A DNA stretch of 64,000 bases from Afifellaceae bacterium (GCA_028281235.1 JANQKG010000001.1:87069-151068); one strand, 5' to 3'; numbered from the stretch's first letter, positions 46,751-56,744 are shown. A program made the numbers and translations. The notes: generated by a model not told the origin, from the letters alone.

Positions 46751-48664
46751 TTATTCAATAGCCTCCAGAAACGCATTGGTTTTTGTGACTCTGGATTCTG
46801 AAGCGTCTGCCATGGCGTCCGCGCCTGCTGTGATGCGTAACGGCTCGGGAAGCCAGCCCGTGCCCTTCACGTGACGTTCAGCCATGGCCGCCAGTTCGGA
46901 CTTTCTGAGTCTGCCCCAAGCGGGAGCGGACGGGATGCTCCGGGCCTCTCCAATGGCGGCCTGAATGCCTGCGCCGTTGACATGGGTGAAGAAGTTATCG
47001 GCTGTCGGCGTGAAGTAATGCGCCATGTCGAGCGAAACCGCACACGCGATCTGGTCAGTATGAGGATGCCGACTGCCATCCTTCAGGACCACCGCGTCGA
47101 CGGCGCTTGCCGCGGTCACCGCCAGAAGGTCAAGCAGCGTGTCCTGCGGTTGCTCAAGGCACCACGTCCAGAGGTCGCTCGGATCGCCCGGCAGTCGATC
47201 GCCCCACCGCTCGCGCTTGGCTTCAAGAGCGGCGAGACCGCTGCATGCTTCCGGCGCATAGAGGGAGCCCTGCAGGAACGGTCCTGACGCTTCAATTTGC
47301 AGGCAGCTACCCTGACGCTGATAGCTGTAGAAGTGCTGTAACGCCAGCGAATGCACGACGGCAGCCAGTGCGATATCGGGCCGCCTTGTCATTTCGGCAC
47401 TGATGGCGGCTGACCTCTGTGCAGTCAGGTCCTCAATGAGCCTTGCGGACATTTTGATTGCAGGCTCCTCTGCCGCACCGCCATCGGCATCGTCGGCATC
47501 GCTCTCATGCTCTGCCGCGGGTCGATCTTCGGGACGGACCAGACCGCGCTCTACGCAGATATCGCCATGATAGCCTATGCTGACGATCGCGCCCGCGACG
47601 GCGAGCGTTTCAGCGGGCCAGACGTCCATCTGTGCTTCCAGTTCGTCGATTCGGCGCTCGATTTCCTCAATCCTTGCGATCCCGGCATCGTCTTCGGTAT
47701 CGACCAGCTCGTCATACTCCTCGGAGAGATCGTCCAGCTCGGCCTGATGCTCGTCGGATAGAGGCACGCATTCCGGACGCAGACGGCTGAAACCGCGAAG
47801 ATCGCCGTAGTCAAGATCAGGAACGATCTCTACCCAGCGCCAGCCTTCACTGCGCACTTCATTTGCAGCTTCTTCAAGCGTCTTCGCTACCAGATTGTCC
47901 AGGAGTTCGGCGTTCAACACGTAGCCACCATCCTTTGGATCAAACAGGTCGCGCCGCACGGCACCGCCCGCGGCTTCATAGGCCTCCAGCCCGACAAGCT
48001 TGACGCGTTTGTCGCTCGCGGGCATTTCGCCTTCGGTCAGCGCACGCCTGATCGTATGCGGATGAAGGTCCCACGCGGGCATATCAGTCCAGATACGCTC
48101 CTGCGCCTCGTGATCGTCGCTGACCGTGAAGGCCTGCACGATTTCAAGGCTGACCTCGCCGCGACGGTAAGCGTCGAGGATCACCGGGCTGATGCGCCCG
48201 AGCTTCATGCGCTTCATGACAAGGTCCTCGGACACACCGAAGCGGGCGGCCACCTCCGCCACGCTTGCGCCCTCGTCGGCGAGGCCGCGGAATGCGTCGA
48301 ACTGGTCAGCCGGGTGCATTGGCGCTCTGACCACGTTTTCGGCCAGACTCAATTCGGCGGCATCAATGGAACCGTTCGCAAGCCGGCACGGGACCGGATA
48401 GTCCTTGGCAATTTTCTTTTTCTTGGCGAGTGCTCGCAGAGCGAGATAGCGCCGCCTTCCAGCGACGACCTCGAACTTGCCGCGCCTGCGTCCGTCCCCG
48501 GCCTCGCGGACCAGAAGTGATTGCAGGAGCCCATGGGCCTCTATCGAAGCGGCAAGCTCGTCGATGCCGTCGGCGGCGCCGGTCTTACGGACGTTGCCGT
48601 CCCAAGGGATGAGCTTGCAAAGAGCGATCTGCGTTACGGGGATTTCATTGGTTTCGTTTGTCAT
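46751..48664 (-). CDS. Large ParB-like protein
   Basis: A 637-residue protein with a ParB N-terminal nuclease/CTPase-like domain (VTQIALCKLIPWDGNVRKTG, GRRRYLALRALAKKKK and LSLAENVVRAPMHPADQFDAF) and a helix-turn-helix (SVAEVAARFGVSEDLVMKRM). The long C-terminal region is unusual, acidic in the middle (ESDADDADGGAAEE). Such proteins are found on plasmids and islands of Hyphomicrobiales. No ParA is visible nearby, so a role in partition is uncertain; it could regulate genes instead. Start ATG 48664 follows AAAGGAGAG. Confidence 0.88.
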   Translation of the reverse strand: MTNETNEIPVTQIALCKLIPWDGNVRKTGAADGIDELAASIEAHGLLQSLLVREAGDGRRRGKFEVVAGRRRYLALRALAKKKKIAKDYPVPCRLANGSIDAAELSLAENVVRAPMHPADQFDAFRGLADEGASVAEVAARFGVSEDLVMKRMKLGRISPVILDAYRRGEVSLEIVQAFTVSDDHEAQERIWTDMPAWDLHPHTIRRALTEGEMPASDKRVKLVGLEAYEAAGGAVRRDLFDPKDGGYVLNAELLDNLVAKTLEEAANEVRSEGWRWVEIVPDLDYGDLRGFSRLRPECVPLSDEHQAELDDLSEEYDELVDTEDDAGIARIEEIERRIDELEAQMDVWPAETLAVAGAIVSIGYHGDICVERGLVRPEDRPAAEHESDADDADGGAAEEPAIKMSARLIEDLTAQRSAAISAEMTRRPDIALAAVVHSLALQHFYSYQRQGSCLQIEASGPFLQGSLYAPEACSGLAALEAKRERWGDRLPGDPSDLWTWCLEQPQDTLLDLLAVTAASAVDAVVLKDGSRHPHTDQIACAVSLDMAHYFTPTADNFFTHVNGAGIQAAIGEARSIPSAPAWGRLRKSELAAMAERHVKGTGWLPEPLRITAGADAMADASESRVTKTNAFLEAIE

Positions 48665-48904
48665 GATGTCTCTCCTTTCGTGAGCGGTTTTCTCATTGAC
48701 GCGGAAAGGAGAGACGGGCGGACAAGCCGGTCCGTCACCCGAGCGGCCAGCGCAGCGCAAGCGGAGCAGGCGCGAGGGGGAACCCCTTGCGGGTTGACGG
48801 GACAGCGCGCCCGTCTATCGAGCGTCAATCAAATGAGAAGACCGCGACCGGGAGAGCGTGGGCGGAAACGATTCCATACCGGCGGATCAGATAGGGACTG
48901 TCGT

Positions 48905-49471
48905 TCATGGCGATTTGCCCTTTCGCTCAATCGCCCGCGCGAGCGTTCTTGGCGAAACACAAAACCCACGGGCGAGGCTGTCCAACGTGGCTTCCTCGGC
49001 GGCGAGCTGCGTTCGCGCTTTTTTCACTTGCGCGTCTGATAGCTTCGACGGGCGGCCGAGACGAACACCGCGTTTGCGGGCGGCCTGCATCCCGGCCTTG
49101 GTTCGCTCGACGATCAAAGCCCGCTCCAGTTCGGCGTACGCGTTGGTGATCTGGTACGTAAAGCGCCCTACCGGCGTTGCCGTGTCGATCGCGTCGGTGA
49201 GCGAGTGGATATTGTTGTCACCGGCCTCTAGCTTCTCCAATGTTTGGAGCGCATGCAGAAGCGAGCGGAATGCCCGGTCCATCTTCCAGATAACCAGAGT
49301 GTCGCCGGGACACAGTGATGCAAGTGCTGCGGTGAATTGCGGACGATGCCGCGCTACGGCCGAGACCCCCTCGTCGCTAAAGGTGTACGAGCAGCCCGCG
49401 GCGGCCAGCGCATCAAGCTGTAGCCCGAGATTCTGTTCGTCTGTCGATACGCGCGCGTAGCCAATCTTCAT
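48905..49471 (-). CDS. Serine recombinase (resolvase/invertase family)
   Basis: A 188-residue site-specific recombinase with the catalytic Ser9 in YARVSTDEQ, the Arg-containing DTLVIWKMDRAFRSL and the ALIVERTKAGMQAARKRGVRLGRP hinge. A C-terminal helix-turn-helix (LARGFCVSPRTLARAI) completes it. It may resolve element copies or invert DNA. It is not near a visible inverted repeat pair that would suggest an invertible switch. Confidence 0.93.
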   Translation of the reverse strand: MKIGYARVSTDEQNLGLQLDALAAAGCSYTFSDEGVSAVARHRPQFTAALASLCPGDTLVIWKMDRAFRSLLHALQTLEKLEAGDNNIHSLTDAIDTATPVGRFTYQITNAYAELERALIVERTKAGMQAARKRGVRLGRPSKLSDAQVKKARTQLAAEEATLDSLARGFCVSPRTLARAIERKGKSP

Positions 49472-49739
49472 GCCAAAGTCGTTTGCCCGCCCGAAAGGGC
49501 GCGGCGTGATCAGGGTTTATCGGGAATCGCCGTCAGAGAAGGCGTGGCGGGCGTGTTATCGGTGCCAAAAGGGAGCCTTTTCGGCTTAGCTCGAAAAGGC
49601 ATGACCGGCTTCCGCTCGCAGCGCCAGAACTCCACAACGAAAACCAGTATCAAGTATACTAAGGGACTAAAACTGTGTCCATCTGAATATTGACAGAAAG
49701 GCTCCTTTTTATTTCTAGCTATTACGATGGATAGACAGA

Positions 49740-50084
49740 ATGTGGCTAAGATGGATTCTGTCGCAACTCTGGGCGACTCTTATTTTGACAGGCGCACTCT
49801 CGCCGGCTGCGGCGGTCACAGCGGGCGATGTTATGGACAGGATGGAGCCGCGAGAGAGCCACGGCTTTATCGGTGGAGCGGTCGATATGGCGTCTCACCT
49901 CTATGCCCTGGGCGGGGACATCGAAAAGGCGAACTGTACAAACGAGTGGATGTTCCATTCCGGGGACAGTGCGCTTCGCGAGATCCATGCCTTCTTCGAT
50001 ACGCACAAGGACAGGGACGCCGTTGCGATCCTGGCGATCCTGATCGAGCGGCATTGCGGCAATGGAAACGAAAGCCCGGATTAG
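49740..50084 (+). CDS. Small exported protein, possibly Rap1a/Tai-like
   Basis: A 114-residue protein with an N-terminal signal peptide (ending AAA at about residue 25) and two Cys residues (CTNEW and RHCGNG) that may form a disulfide. Its body, VTAGDVMDRMEPRESHGFIGGAV, resembles Rap1a/Tai immunity-type proteins in outline. The ribosome site is weak. The 3' end overlaps the convergent gene by 4 bases. Confidence 0.55.
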   Translation: MWLRWILSQLWATLILTGALSPAAAVTAGDVMDRMEPRESHGFIGGAVDMASHLYALGGDIEKANCTNEWMFHSGDSALREIHAFFDTHKDRDAVAILAILIERHCGNGNESPD

Positions 50085-50926
50085 GATGGACCGCTTGGCG
50101 GCCGGTGGTGGAAATAGGACCCGGCGGGAGTGGAGTCAGAGAAGGCGTTCAAGTTCGCCTCCTCATCCGCGCTTAAGCTCGTATCGGGCACTGCATTTGT
50201 GTCTGCGGTCGCGCCCTTGGCCGCATCATAAGCACGCCTGACCCGCTCCGGCTGCGACTCCACGATTTCCTGGGCCCGCCGCTCCGCTTCGTCCTTCGAG
50301 ATGGCACCCTTGGCCAGGTCGTCACGCAACTGGTCGCGGGCGGTTTCATGGAGGTGAATCTGCTCACGCTCGGCAAGAAGCCGATCGTTCATTGCGGCAG
50401 AGGCACGCCAAGCATCCCACTTTGTAGTCGCGTGCAGCTGCTGTTTGACCGGCACGAAATCTTCCTCGGCAAGCCGCATGCCGTCTTCGTAATAGGCGGC
50501 GGTTCCGTCTTCAGTCATGAAGATGAAGCGGCCTTGCTCGTTGCGATAGGCAAGCTCGCGCATGCGGACGCGGTCGCGCTGCTGTCTTCTCAGCTCCTCT
50601 TCGATCTCCTGCAAGGCCTGAACTGAGGCTTCGTCCATAATGTCGATATCGGTGCTGATCTGGGCGGCTGCGGCCTGATAGGCAGGATCGGCCAGACGCA
50701 CAGATTGGAGCATGATGAGCACAACATCGACCGTATCCACGGTTGTCGTGCCGCCGTAATTGGTGGTGGCGCGCCTGAAACCGTCAGTGAGGACGGAGCC
50801 GCTGTCGATTGTTGCGAGGTAGGCAAGGATGCGCTGCACCTCCGGGTCGGGCGATGCCGCAAGTCTGAATATTGCTCCTGCCTCTATCGTCATTCCTTTA
50901 TCGTCGTTATTATTGTTATTCTCCAA
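50081..50926 (-). CDS. Hypothetical acidic protein with central coiled coil
   Basis: A 281-residue protein. The N-terminus is Asn-rich (MENNNNNDDKG), the middle is a long charged helix (EIEEELRRQQRDRVRMREL) and later DGTAAYYEDGMRLAEEDFVPVK. The C-terminal third is low in complexity. No domain is recognised. Start and body look real (regular codon use), but no neighbour gives a clue. Upstream 50927-51206 has no clear gene. Confidence 0.65.
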   Translation of the reverse strand: MENNNNNDDKGMTIEAGAIFRLAASPDPEVQRILAYLATIDSGSVLTDGFRRATTNYGGTTTVDTVDVVLIMLQSVRLADPAYQAAAAQISTDIDIMDEASVQALQEIEEELRRQQRDRVRMRELAYRNEQGRFIFMTEDGTAAYYEDGMRLAEEDFVPVKQQLHATTKWDAWRASAAMNDRLLAEREQIHLHETARDQLRDDLAKGAISKDEAERRAQEIVESQPERVRRAYDAAKGATADTNAVPDTSLSADEEANLNAFSDSTPAGSYFHHRPPSGPS

Positions 50927-51206
50927 TTATACACGATGACCGACGTTTAAGGCCAGCTTTTTAGCTTCGCGTCCGTCGGTTCAAGCAGCTCAATCTAACC
51001 GAAGATCAGGCGCGCAGCGAACAAATACGCACCAGATGCAAGCCTCGGCAAGTGGCCGTATCATTCGAGCTCGCGGTTTTGCATCAAGCAGAGGTCTCCG
51101 AAAGCACCGACGATGAATTCTTCTTCCAATGTCGCCAACATGACCTTACAATTGCCTGTGCTCGCGAAATTGCTGCATCAGAAACTGAGCGTCTCTGGAG
51201 GGCAAA

Positions 51207-53444
51207 ATGAACTCAATTTATATGGCATTGTTTGCAATCATTATTTGGACGTTTCTGGTTCGAACCGCCGAAGCGGCAGATCTTTCAGAGATCAATGGTG
51301 GGGCGGAAATTGAAGGTGCTTTCTTAAACAAAGATGCCGAGGAGAAACTCCGAATAATTGCCAATCCGGTAGTTGATTCTGTATCAATAGCAAACCTTGG
51401 TATAGTCAATGCGACCGCCGAAGCTGCAGCCGAACTGCTGCAAGGCGTCCAGGGATTGGGTATACTTGATCCAAAGATCATTCACGGAACTGGTTTAGTT
51501 GTATTCGAAGCAACAAGGGATGAAATACTGAACCTCATTGACAACAACGAAATTGAGAGTTTCGCAATCGATGAAGAGTTGAGTATTCACCTCAACAGTG
51601 CTGGCCCTGTAGTCGACGCTCCTTTTTTGCACACAACACAAGGTGTGCGCGGAGTCGGCAAGACGGTCGTGGTTCTAGACACCGGGGTTGACCAAAATCA
51701 CCCCTTCTTTGGCGGAAGAGTGGTCCACGAGGCGTGTTTCTCGACGAATACCCCTACCACTTCTAGTCTTTGTCCGAATGGATCGGCGATGCAGACCGGA
51801 GTAGGTTCCTCAGGGGGATGTCCCCAGACAACTCCGGGCTGTAATCACGGGACACATGTGGCTGGCATTGCCGCTGGAGACGACGGCTTCGATCCGGGTA
51901 TGGCGCCAGATGCCTCGATAATCGCAATTCAAATCTTTTCGTTGAGACAAGCTTCCAACAGCATAACAGCCTTTACATCTGACATCGTCGCAGCACTCGC
52001 CCATGTCGAGAACACGCTAATGCACCAGCATCCGATCGCATCAGTCAACATGAGCATCGGAACAACAACAGTCAGCGGAGATTGCCCGAACAACACCGTT
52101 GCTCCCTACGTTAGAAGATTGAGAGGCCGAGGAATTGCAACGGTGATTTCATCTGGAAACGGGTCATCTACAGCCGGCGTTAGCTTTCCAGGCTGCATAC
52201 CAAGTGCGATCACGGTGGGTTCCTCCGACGACTTTGACAATATCGCAGGCGATTCAAACTCGTCTTCCACAGTCGATCTGGTTGCGCCTGGCGTGTCTAT
52301 TCGATCTTCTGTATTCAACGCGGGATTCGCCAATATGAGCGGTACATCAATGGCAGCTCCAATGGTTGCGGGTGCGATTGCTGCGCTTCAAAGTCTTTAC
52401 ACCGTATCAGTGGACGAAATTGAGCTGATTCTAGAGGCGAGTCCAGCAAGTGTTGTAGATAGTGGCGACCCAGCCAATGTCTTTACATTTCCTCGACTTA
52501 ACCTCCGGGATGCCTGGGACCGGGTAGATCAAATCGTTCCCTCGGGGGAGTTTGTTTGGATACGCGATACGTGGGCTGATAGCGGTGGCGAACCCGACGC
52601 AAACTCGGCTGGCTTACCAATGTCCGGGTCACCAGACATATGGGTGCGCAATCAGCAAGATGGAATTCAGAATCCACATCAGCAGCAAAATGCGGAATTC
52701 GGAAGCTTGAACTGGCTATATGCACTCTTGCGTAACTCTGGAAAGGGACAGGCTACCGGGACACTGCAGTTGTATATCGCTAAAGCCAACATCAATGAGA
52801 AAGCTAGTTGGAGCCTCATTACAAGCGTTTCTCGAACGATAGCCGGTCAGGGGCGTTCTACTTTTGAGATACCTTGGGGGAATGTTCCTTCGCCCGATCA
52901 CTACTGTCTTCTCGCTCGCTGGGTGCCCAGTGGTGGAGATCTTTCCCTGACGTTGCCGGGCGGATTGGAAAATGCAGTTCGAATGAGCAACGACATTGCA
53001 TGGAAAAACATCAATATTGTTGACCAAAATTCCACGAATTCTTTGAATTCTTCGATTCAGTTTGTCAAAAATGCTGATGGAAGTGCAAATTTAGTTATTG
53101 AAGTTGATAAGTTGGCGCCGGGGCAGTTGGATGAGATTGGCAGCATAATTCTAGATTTAGGCGCCGATCCCGGTGACCTTTCTCTTGAGCCGACATCTAA
53201 GTACTATACATACGAAGGGAGGTACCTCATAATTCCCTTACGTGCTGGGGTGTATTATGTGCCGGACATAAATCTGCCATCAGGTGAGCCAACAGATATC
53301 AAAATTACATTCGATTTACGAAACGAAAGAATAAAGGTTTCAAATTCATTTGCAGTATCATTTAGTAACATTCGAAGTGTTTCAGATCATAAGGAAGGGA
53401 GAGGTGGATATGTATCGAGCGTTCGGTATTTGATCAACAATTGA
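51207..53444 (+). CDS. Secreted subtilisin-like serine protease (S8)
   Basis: A 745-residue exported protease. A signal peptide (MNSIYMALFAIIIWTFLVRT) is followed by a propeptide-like region to about residue 135. The catalytic triad is Asp158 in VVVLDTG, His214 in NHGTHVAG and Ser381 in GTSMAAP; an oxyanion Asn occurs in SSGNGS. After about residue 445 there is a C-terminal extension of 300 residues (beta-rich, no transmembrane anchor). GC is far lower than in the surrounding genes, which points to import. The ribosome site GGAGGG supports the start. Confidence 0.93.
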   Translation: MNSIYMALFAIIIWTFLVRTAEAADLSEINGGAEIEGAFLNKDAEEKLRIIANPVVDSVSIANLGIVNATAEAAAELLQGVQGLGILDPKIIHGTGLVVFEATRDEILNLIDNNEIESFAIDEELSIHLNSAGPVVDAPFLHTTQGVRGVGKTVVVLDTGVDQNHPFFGGRVVHEACFSTNTPTTSSLCPNGSAMQTGVGSSGGCPQTTPGCNHGTHVAGIAAGDDGFDPGMAPDASIIAIQIFSLRQASNSITAFTSDIVAALAHVENTLMHQHPIASVNMSIGTTTVSGDCPNNTVAPYVRRLRGRGIATVISSGNGSSTAGVSFPGCIPSAITVGSSDDFDNIAGDSNSSSTVDLVAPGVSIRSSVFNAGFANMSGTSMAAPMVAGAIAALQSLYTVSVDEIELILEASPASVVDSGDPANVFTFPRLNLRDAWDRVDQIVPSGEFVWIRDTWADSGGEPDANSAGLPMSGSPDIWVRNQQDGIQNPHQQQNAEFGSLNWLYALLRNSGKGQATGTLQLYIAKANINEKASWSLITSVSRTIAGQGRSTFEIPWGNVPSPDHYCLLARWVPSGGDLSLTLPGGLENAVRMSNDIAWKNINIVDQNSTNSLNSSIQFVKNADGSANLVIEVDKLAPGQLDEIGSIILDLGADPGDLSLEPTSKYYTYEGRYLIIPLRAGVYYVPDINLPSGEPTDIKITFDLRNERIKVSNSFAVSFSNIRSVSDHKEGRGGYVSSVRYLINN

Positions 53445-53759
53445 AAGTAGATGAGGTTCAAACTGTGCTTGCAGATATGCTCTTCATAAGAACGGTCACT
53501 GGCTCAACGATACGGTTGCAGCCGATGATGTCGGCATGCCAGCTCTATTTAGCATTGCAGATAGCCCACAGCCATGCCACGTCGAGGAACGGGAGACGCA
53601 GGCGGACGAAGATGGAGCCTGCCGATTAGCACGACGCCCCAACCCGGGGTCTGCGTCATCGAAGTCTTCCTTTGACCGCCCATGCGCGCTTCACGGCGGC
53701 GCCGGAGGACCGGGCACAACTATGTTCGGCGCAGAGATGCGTCTTACGCGACGGCTCGC
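53445..53759. other. Gene-poor gap after the protease gene
   Basis: A 315-base stretch between the protease stop and the convergent DUF5677 gene. Frames here have no ribosome site or family features. No repeat or terminator of note was seen. Confidence 0.4.
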
Positions 53760-54998
53760 TCATTTAGCAGCTTGGCGCCGCTTGACCTCGCGTTCGAGTT
53801 TGCGCCCGGCACGCGCAAAAGCGTCGATGGTTTGCTTCTGGATATCGACCAGTATCCTCATCGTGACGAGTTCATCGAGCTGAATGCGCGGCCCGAGCAG
53901 AAGGAATGTGATCTGGTTCAGTGTGATCGCGGCGTTCTGACCCGGCTCGTCCAGCCCCGCATTGCTGACCCCGGCAAGGATTGCCGGCGAGTCCGGCAGC
54001 ATCCCAAACTGATCCGTGATCCCCTTTACGCCAGCGTGCACGTTCTGGCTCGCCATCTTGTAGTGCGATCGCATATGCGATCTTTGGGCCGCTTCTTCCA
54101 GATCGGCGAAATTGGGATTGGCCTTACCGAGATGTTTGGCCGCCCAGCCATATTGGTTTTTAAAGCTGTTGCCATACTTCTGAAGAACGGACTGATAGAT
54201 CCGCTCGGTTCGTTTGGCCTCGCGTTTCGGCGGCGGCCTGTATCCAAGGTCCTTGTATGTGGTCTTGTACATTTCGAGCGCGCGCCTGGACTCGACGACA
54301 TCGTGGGCGAGGTAACACTCGGCGAGTTCGTCACCGTGCTCTGCGACAAGCGTCGCGACGATAGCAATCTCGTGGAGTGTCCGCCAGCGAGCCATCGCCC
54401 CGTCAGCAAACCCGGCCTGCATCAGCAATATGATCTCGCCTGTGACCTGACAGGCGCGGGCATGCAGCCGCGCCAACACTTCGGTACGATGGCGGTTTCG
54501 CCTTGCGCGTGACCGCCGACGCCTGCGGTGAAAGTCTTCCCCGATCTCACGCGAGATCGTCAGCAACATGCCGAGGAGATCAAACGCTTCGCCCCAACGG
54601 TCAGCAAGTCGATCCTGGAAGCCCTGATGCGTCTGTTGCTCCCATGCTTTGTGTTCGGGCCATGTCGCCTTCAGCGTCTTGATGATGCTGCGGGCGAGTT
54701 GCTGCGGGAGGCGTTTGACTATCTTCGGAAGCTCGTCCTCAACGAACTTCCGTGCGCTCTTGTCGAGTTCCTTAGCGTCATCATCTGTGAACGAGATGAC
54801 AACCTCACGGTCGTCGTCACTATCCAGTTCGATCTGCTCACATTTACCGGACATTAGGGCGTCGGTTAGGATACGGACGCGCTTCCTGGTTGGCTTGAGG
54901 TCCGCCTCCTCAAGCTTTCTTTCGAGCAGCTTCTTCAGCAAGAGCCGCGGCAGATCGGCCACGGCTTCGCTAAGGGCTTGTTGGAGTCCGGCTTTCAT
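53760..54998 (-). CDS. DUF5677-domain protein
   Basis: A 412-residue protein. The N-terminal 130 residues are charged helices; the central region has GFADGAMARWRTLHEIAI and LAECYLAHDVVESRRALEMYK, typical of DUF5677, with an all-helical domain. Members of this family occur in defence islands, but no function is known. It is followed to the right by hipA/hipB on the same strand, with a 24-base gap between its start and the hipA stop, so it could be the last gene of the hip operon. Confidence 0.75.
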   Translation of the reverse strand: MKAGLQQALSEAVADLPRLLLKKLLERKLEEADLKPTRKRVRILTDALMSGKCEQIELDSDDDREVVISFTDDDAKELDKSARKFVEDELPKIVKRLPQQLARSIIKTLKATWPEHKAWEQQTHQGFQDRLADRWGEAFDLLGMLLTISREIGEDFHRRRRRSRARRNRHRTEVLARLHARACQVTGEIILLMQAGFADGAMARWRTLHEIAIVATLVAEHGDELAECYLAHDVVESRRALEMYKTTYKDLGYRPPPKREAKRTERIYQSVLQKYGNSFKNQYGWAAKHLGKANPNFADLEEAAQRSHMRSHYKMASQNVHAGVKGITDQFGMLPDSPAILAGVSNAGLDEPGQNAAITLNQITFLLLGPRIQLDELVTMRILVDIQKQTIDAFARAGRKLEREVKRRQAAK

Positions 54999-55022
54999 CT
55001 GTAACTATTCCCCGGCTGTTTG

Positions 55023-56282
55023 CTAGGCCAATCCGCAAGCCGCCTGCAGGTCGTCGTGCTTGAAGGCCGAGGCCAGGCGGTCAATCTCGGATACCGAAAG
55101 TCCCAGTTGCGCCGCGCGCGCGCGCCAGCCCGATACGGCCCCGCCGACTTCGGCCGCGATGGCGGCCGCCTCAGCACCCTTGAGTTCGAAATACCCGGCG
55201 ACGCTTAGCGCGAGATCGAGTGATGCCGTGCTGTCATCGAGATCAATGGCGGTGCTTAGCACTCTCGGTTTGATGTCCGTTGGCACGGGGTTGAGGTCGT
55301 AGGCAGGCGCGAGCCGCCAGCCGTCAGGCCCGGCATACAGGAAACCGTGATTGCGCAAATGGTCGTCGGTATTCGAGATCAGTATGCTGAACACGATCTG
55401 CCGCCACAGCGCACGCATGTCTTCCAGTGGCGCGGCGCCCGCCTGCCGCAGCGCATCGACAAATTCGAGGTAAGAGCGCGTGTCGCCGTCCTGCGCGCCG
55501 AGCATGCTCATCGCAGAGAGAAACGGGATGCGCACCTGGCCGCGGCGGTCGAAACGTCGAAGCAGCAGAACAGGCTTGTCGCCGATCTGCTCGATGCGCC
55601 AGTCCGGAACCGCAAGACCGGCATCGGCGGCCAGCGTCAGCGCCACGCCTTCCCAGCGGACCAGATCATAATCATCCTCCCGGTGCGGAAATTTTGCGAT
55701 AGCAAGGTGGCCATCGCGGTCGCGCACGGACGCTTTCGGGCGGGCACCGCCGAGCGAGGAGCCCGGCGCGAGGAGCAGTCTCAGATCCTCATCGCGCTCG
55801 TCTTCAGCCAGTATGCGCTCCGCCGCCCCGAGCAGCCGGGGCAACTCGACGAGCGGCGGTATCTTTACTGCGCCGTGTCCTGCCAGGAACGGCCCGCCCG
55901 GCTTTTCGGCGAATCGCAGCGCGCCCTGCCGCGCCTCGTCGTCGACATTCAGGAGGTAGTCTACTTCACGAAGCGTGCGCGGGACGTCTCCCTCTGATTC
56001 GGCGCGCCGGCGCTCGGCACGCCGCATGAGGACGCGCCCCCAGCGATCGGGAGCGGAATCGCCGATGGCGCCGAACATGGCCCTGCCCGCCTGTGTATGA
56101 AACGCGCCCTCCCCCAGGGCCAGCGCGGGCTCCAGCGCAAATCGGTCGGGGTCGTCCAGCCACGCCTTTTCATATTCAAAGGAAGCACTGTCACGGCCGC
56201 GGCGCGTGCGTGCCCACAGCCGTCCCACCATATGCGGCACGCCTTCAAGATCGACATGGACGAAGATTTCGCGATCCATCAT
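55023..56282 (-). CDS. hipA: HipA-family kinase toxin
   Basis: A 419-residue HipA-like Ser/Thr kinase, the toxin of a type II toxin-antitoxin pair. The P-loop-like segment GSSLGGARPKASV and the catalytic stretch SNTDDHLRNHGFL, with PAYDLNPVP after it, are intact. HipA in E. coli phosphorylates glutamyl-tRNA synthetase; the target here is unknown. The start (ATG at 56282) overlaps the hipB stop by 4 bases. Confidence 0.93.
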   Translation of the reverse strand: MMDREIFVHVDLEGVPHMVGRLWARTRRGRDSASFEYEKAWLDDPDRFALEPALALGEGAFHTQAGRAMFGAIGDSAPDRWGRVLMRRAERRRAESEGDVPRTLREVDYLLNVDDEARQGALRFAEKPGGPFLAGHGAVKIPPLVELPRLLGAAERILAEDERDEDLRLLLAPGSSLGGARPKASVRDRDGHLAIAKFPHREDDYDLVRWEGVALTLAADAGLAVPDWRIEQIGDKPVLLLRRFDRRGQVRIPFLSAMSMLGAQDGDTRSYLEFVDALRQAGAAPLEDMRALWRQIVFSILISNTDDHLRNHGFLYAGPDGWRLAPAYDLNPVPTDIKPRVLSTAIDLDDSTASLDLALSVAGYFELKGAEAAAIAAEVGGAVSGWRARAAQLGLSVSEIDRLASAFKHDDLQAACGLA

Positions 56283-56620
56283 TCGCGCTCCGGCGGTTTG
56301 CGCCGCGCCTTGCGAATGCGCCTTGGGAGTCTCTCCTCGTCCAGATCACGGCCGATGCTGTCATGGGCAATATCGGCAAGATCGCCGAGGCGCTCGATCA
56401 GCCCGAGGGCAAAGAGGACGCAGGCGTAGTGCGCCATCAGCACACGGCCATCGCCCCTTTCGATTTTGGCCAGGGTCTTGCGGTTGATGCCTGCACGCTC
56501 GGCCAGAACAGTCATCGCAATGCGGCGCCGTCTGCGGGCCGCGCTGATGTCCTGCCCGAGTCTGCGCAGCGCCCGGCTCACCGGGATCGGCAACGATCGC
56601 TCTGTCGCACTCATTTCCAT
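56279..56620 (-). CDS. hipB: HipB-like antitoxin (HTH)
   Basis: A 113-residue Xre-type helix-turn-helix protein (LGQDISAARRRRRIAMTVLAE and AGINRKTLAKIERG). In HipBA systems it binds HipA and represses the operon. Three palindromes upstream (56625-56646, 56653-56680, 56745-56772) fit the HipB-type TATCC-N8-GGATA operator pattern as TGTCC-N8-GGACA (or AGTCC). The C-terminus is Arg-rich. First gene of the hip operon. Confidence 0.9.
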   Translation of the reverse strand: MEMSATERSLPIPVSRALRRLGQDISAARRRRRIAMTVLAERAGINRKTLAKIERGDGRVLMAHYACVLFALGLIERLGDLADIAHDSIGRDLDEERLPRRIRKARRKPPERE

Positions 56621-56624
56621 ATTT

Positions 56625-56646
56625 AAAGTCCTTCACAAGGGACTTT
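56625..56646. promoter_or_regulatory. hip operator 1
   Basis: A perfect palindrome AAAGTCC-N8-GGACTTT that covers the hipB ribosome-binding region 5 bases upstream of the start codon. Repressor binding here would block translation initiation or transcription. Confidence 0.7.
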
Positions 56647-56652
56647 ATGATA

Positions 56653-56680
56653 TATAATGTCCCTTTCTAAGGACATTATA
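56653..56680. promoter_or_regulatory. hip operator 2 (strongest)
   Basis: A perfect 10-bp palindrome TATAATGTCC-N8-GGACATTATA, 28 bases from operator 1. The TATAAT overlaps a likely -10 box on either strand. It is the same arrangement (5-bp core, 8-base spacer) as the E. coli HipB operator. Confidence 0.78.
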
Positions 56681-56744
56681 GCGAAAATTCACCGGCAGGG
56701 CAAATGCTGTTCACTTAATGGCCGCTGTAAAGGACACAAAGGTC

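Noticed and set aside
48905..49471. Invertible DNA switch controlled by the serine recombinase
   Set aside because: No inverted repeat pair flanking a promoter near the recombinase was found by eye. A search with software could change this.
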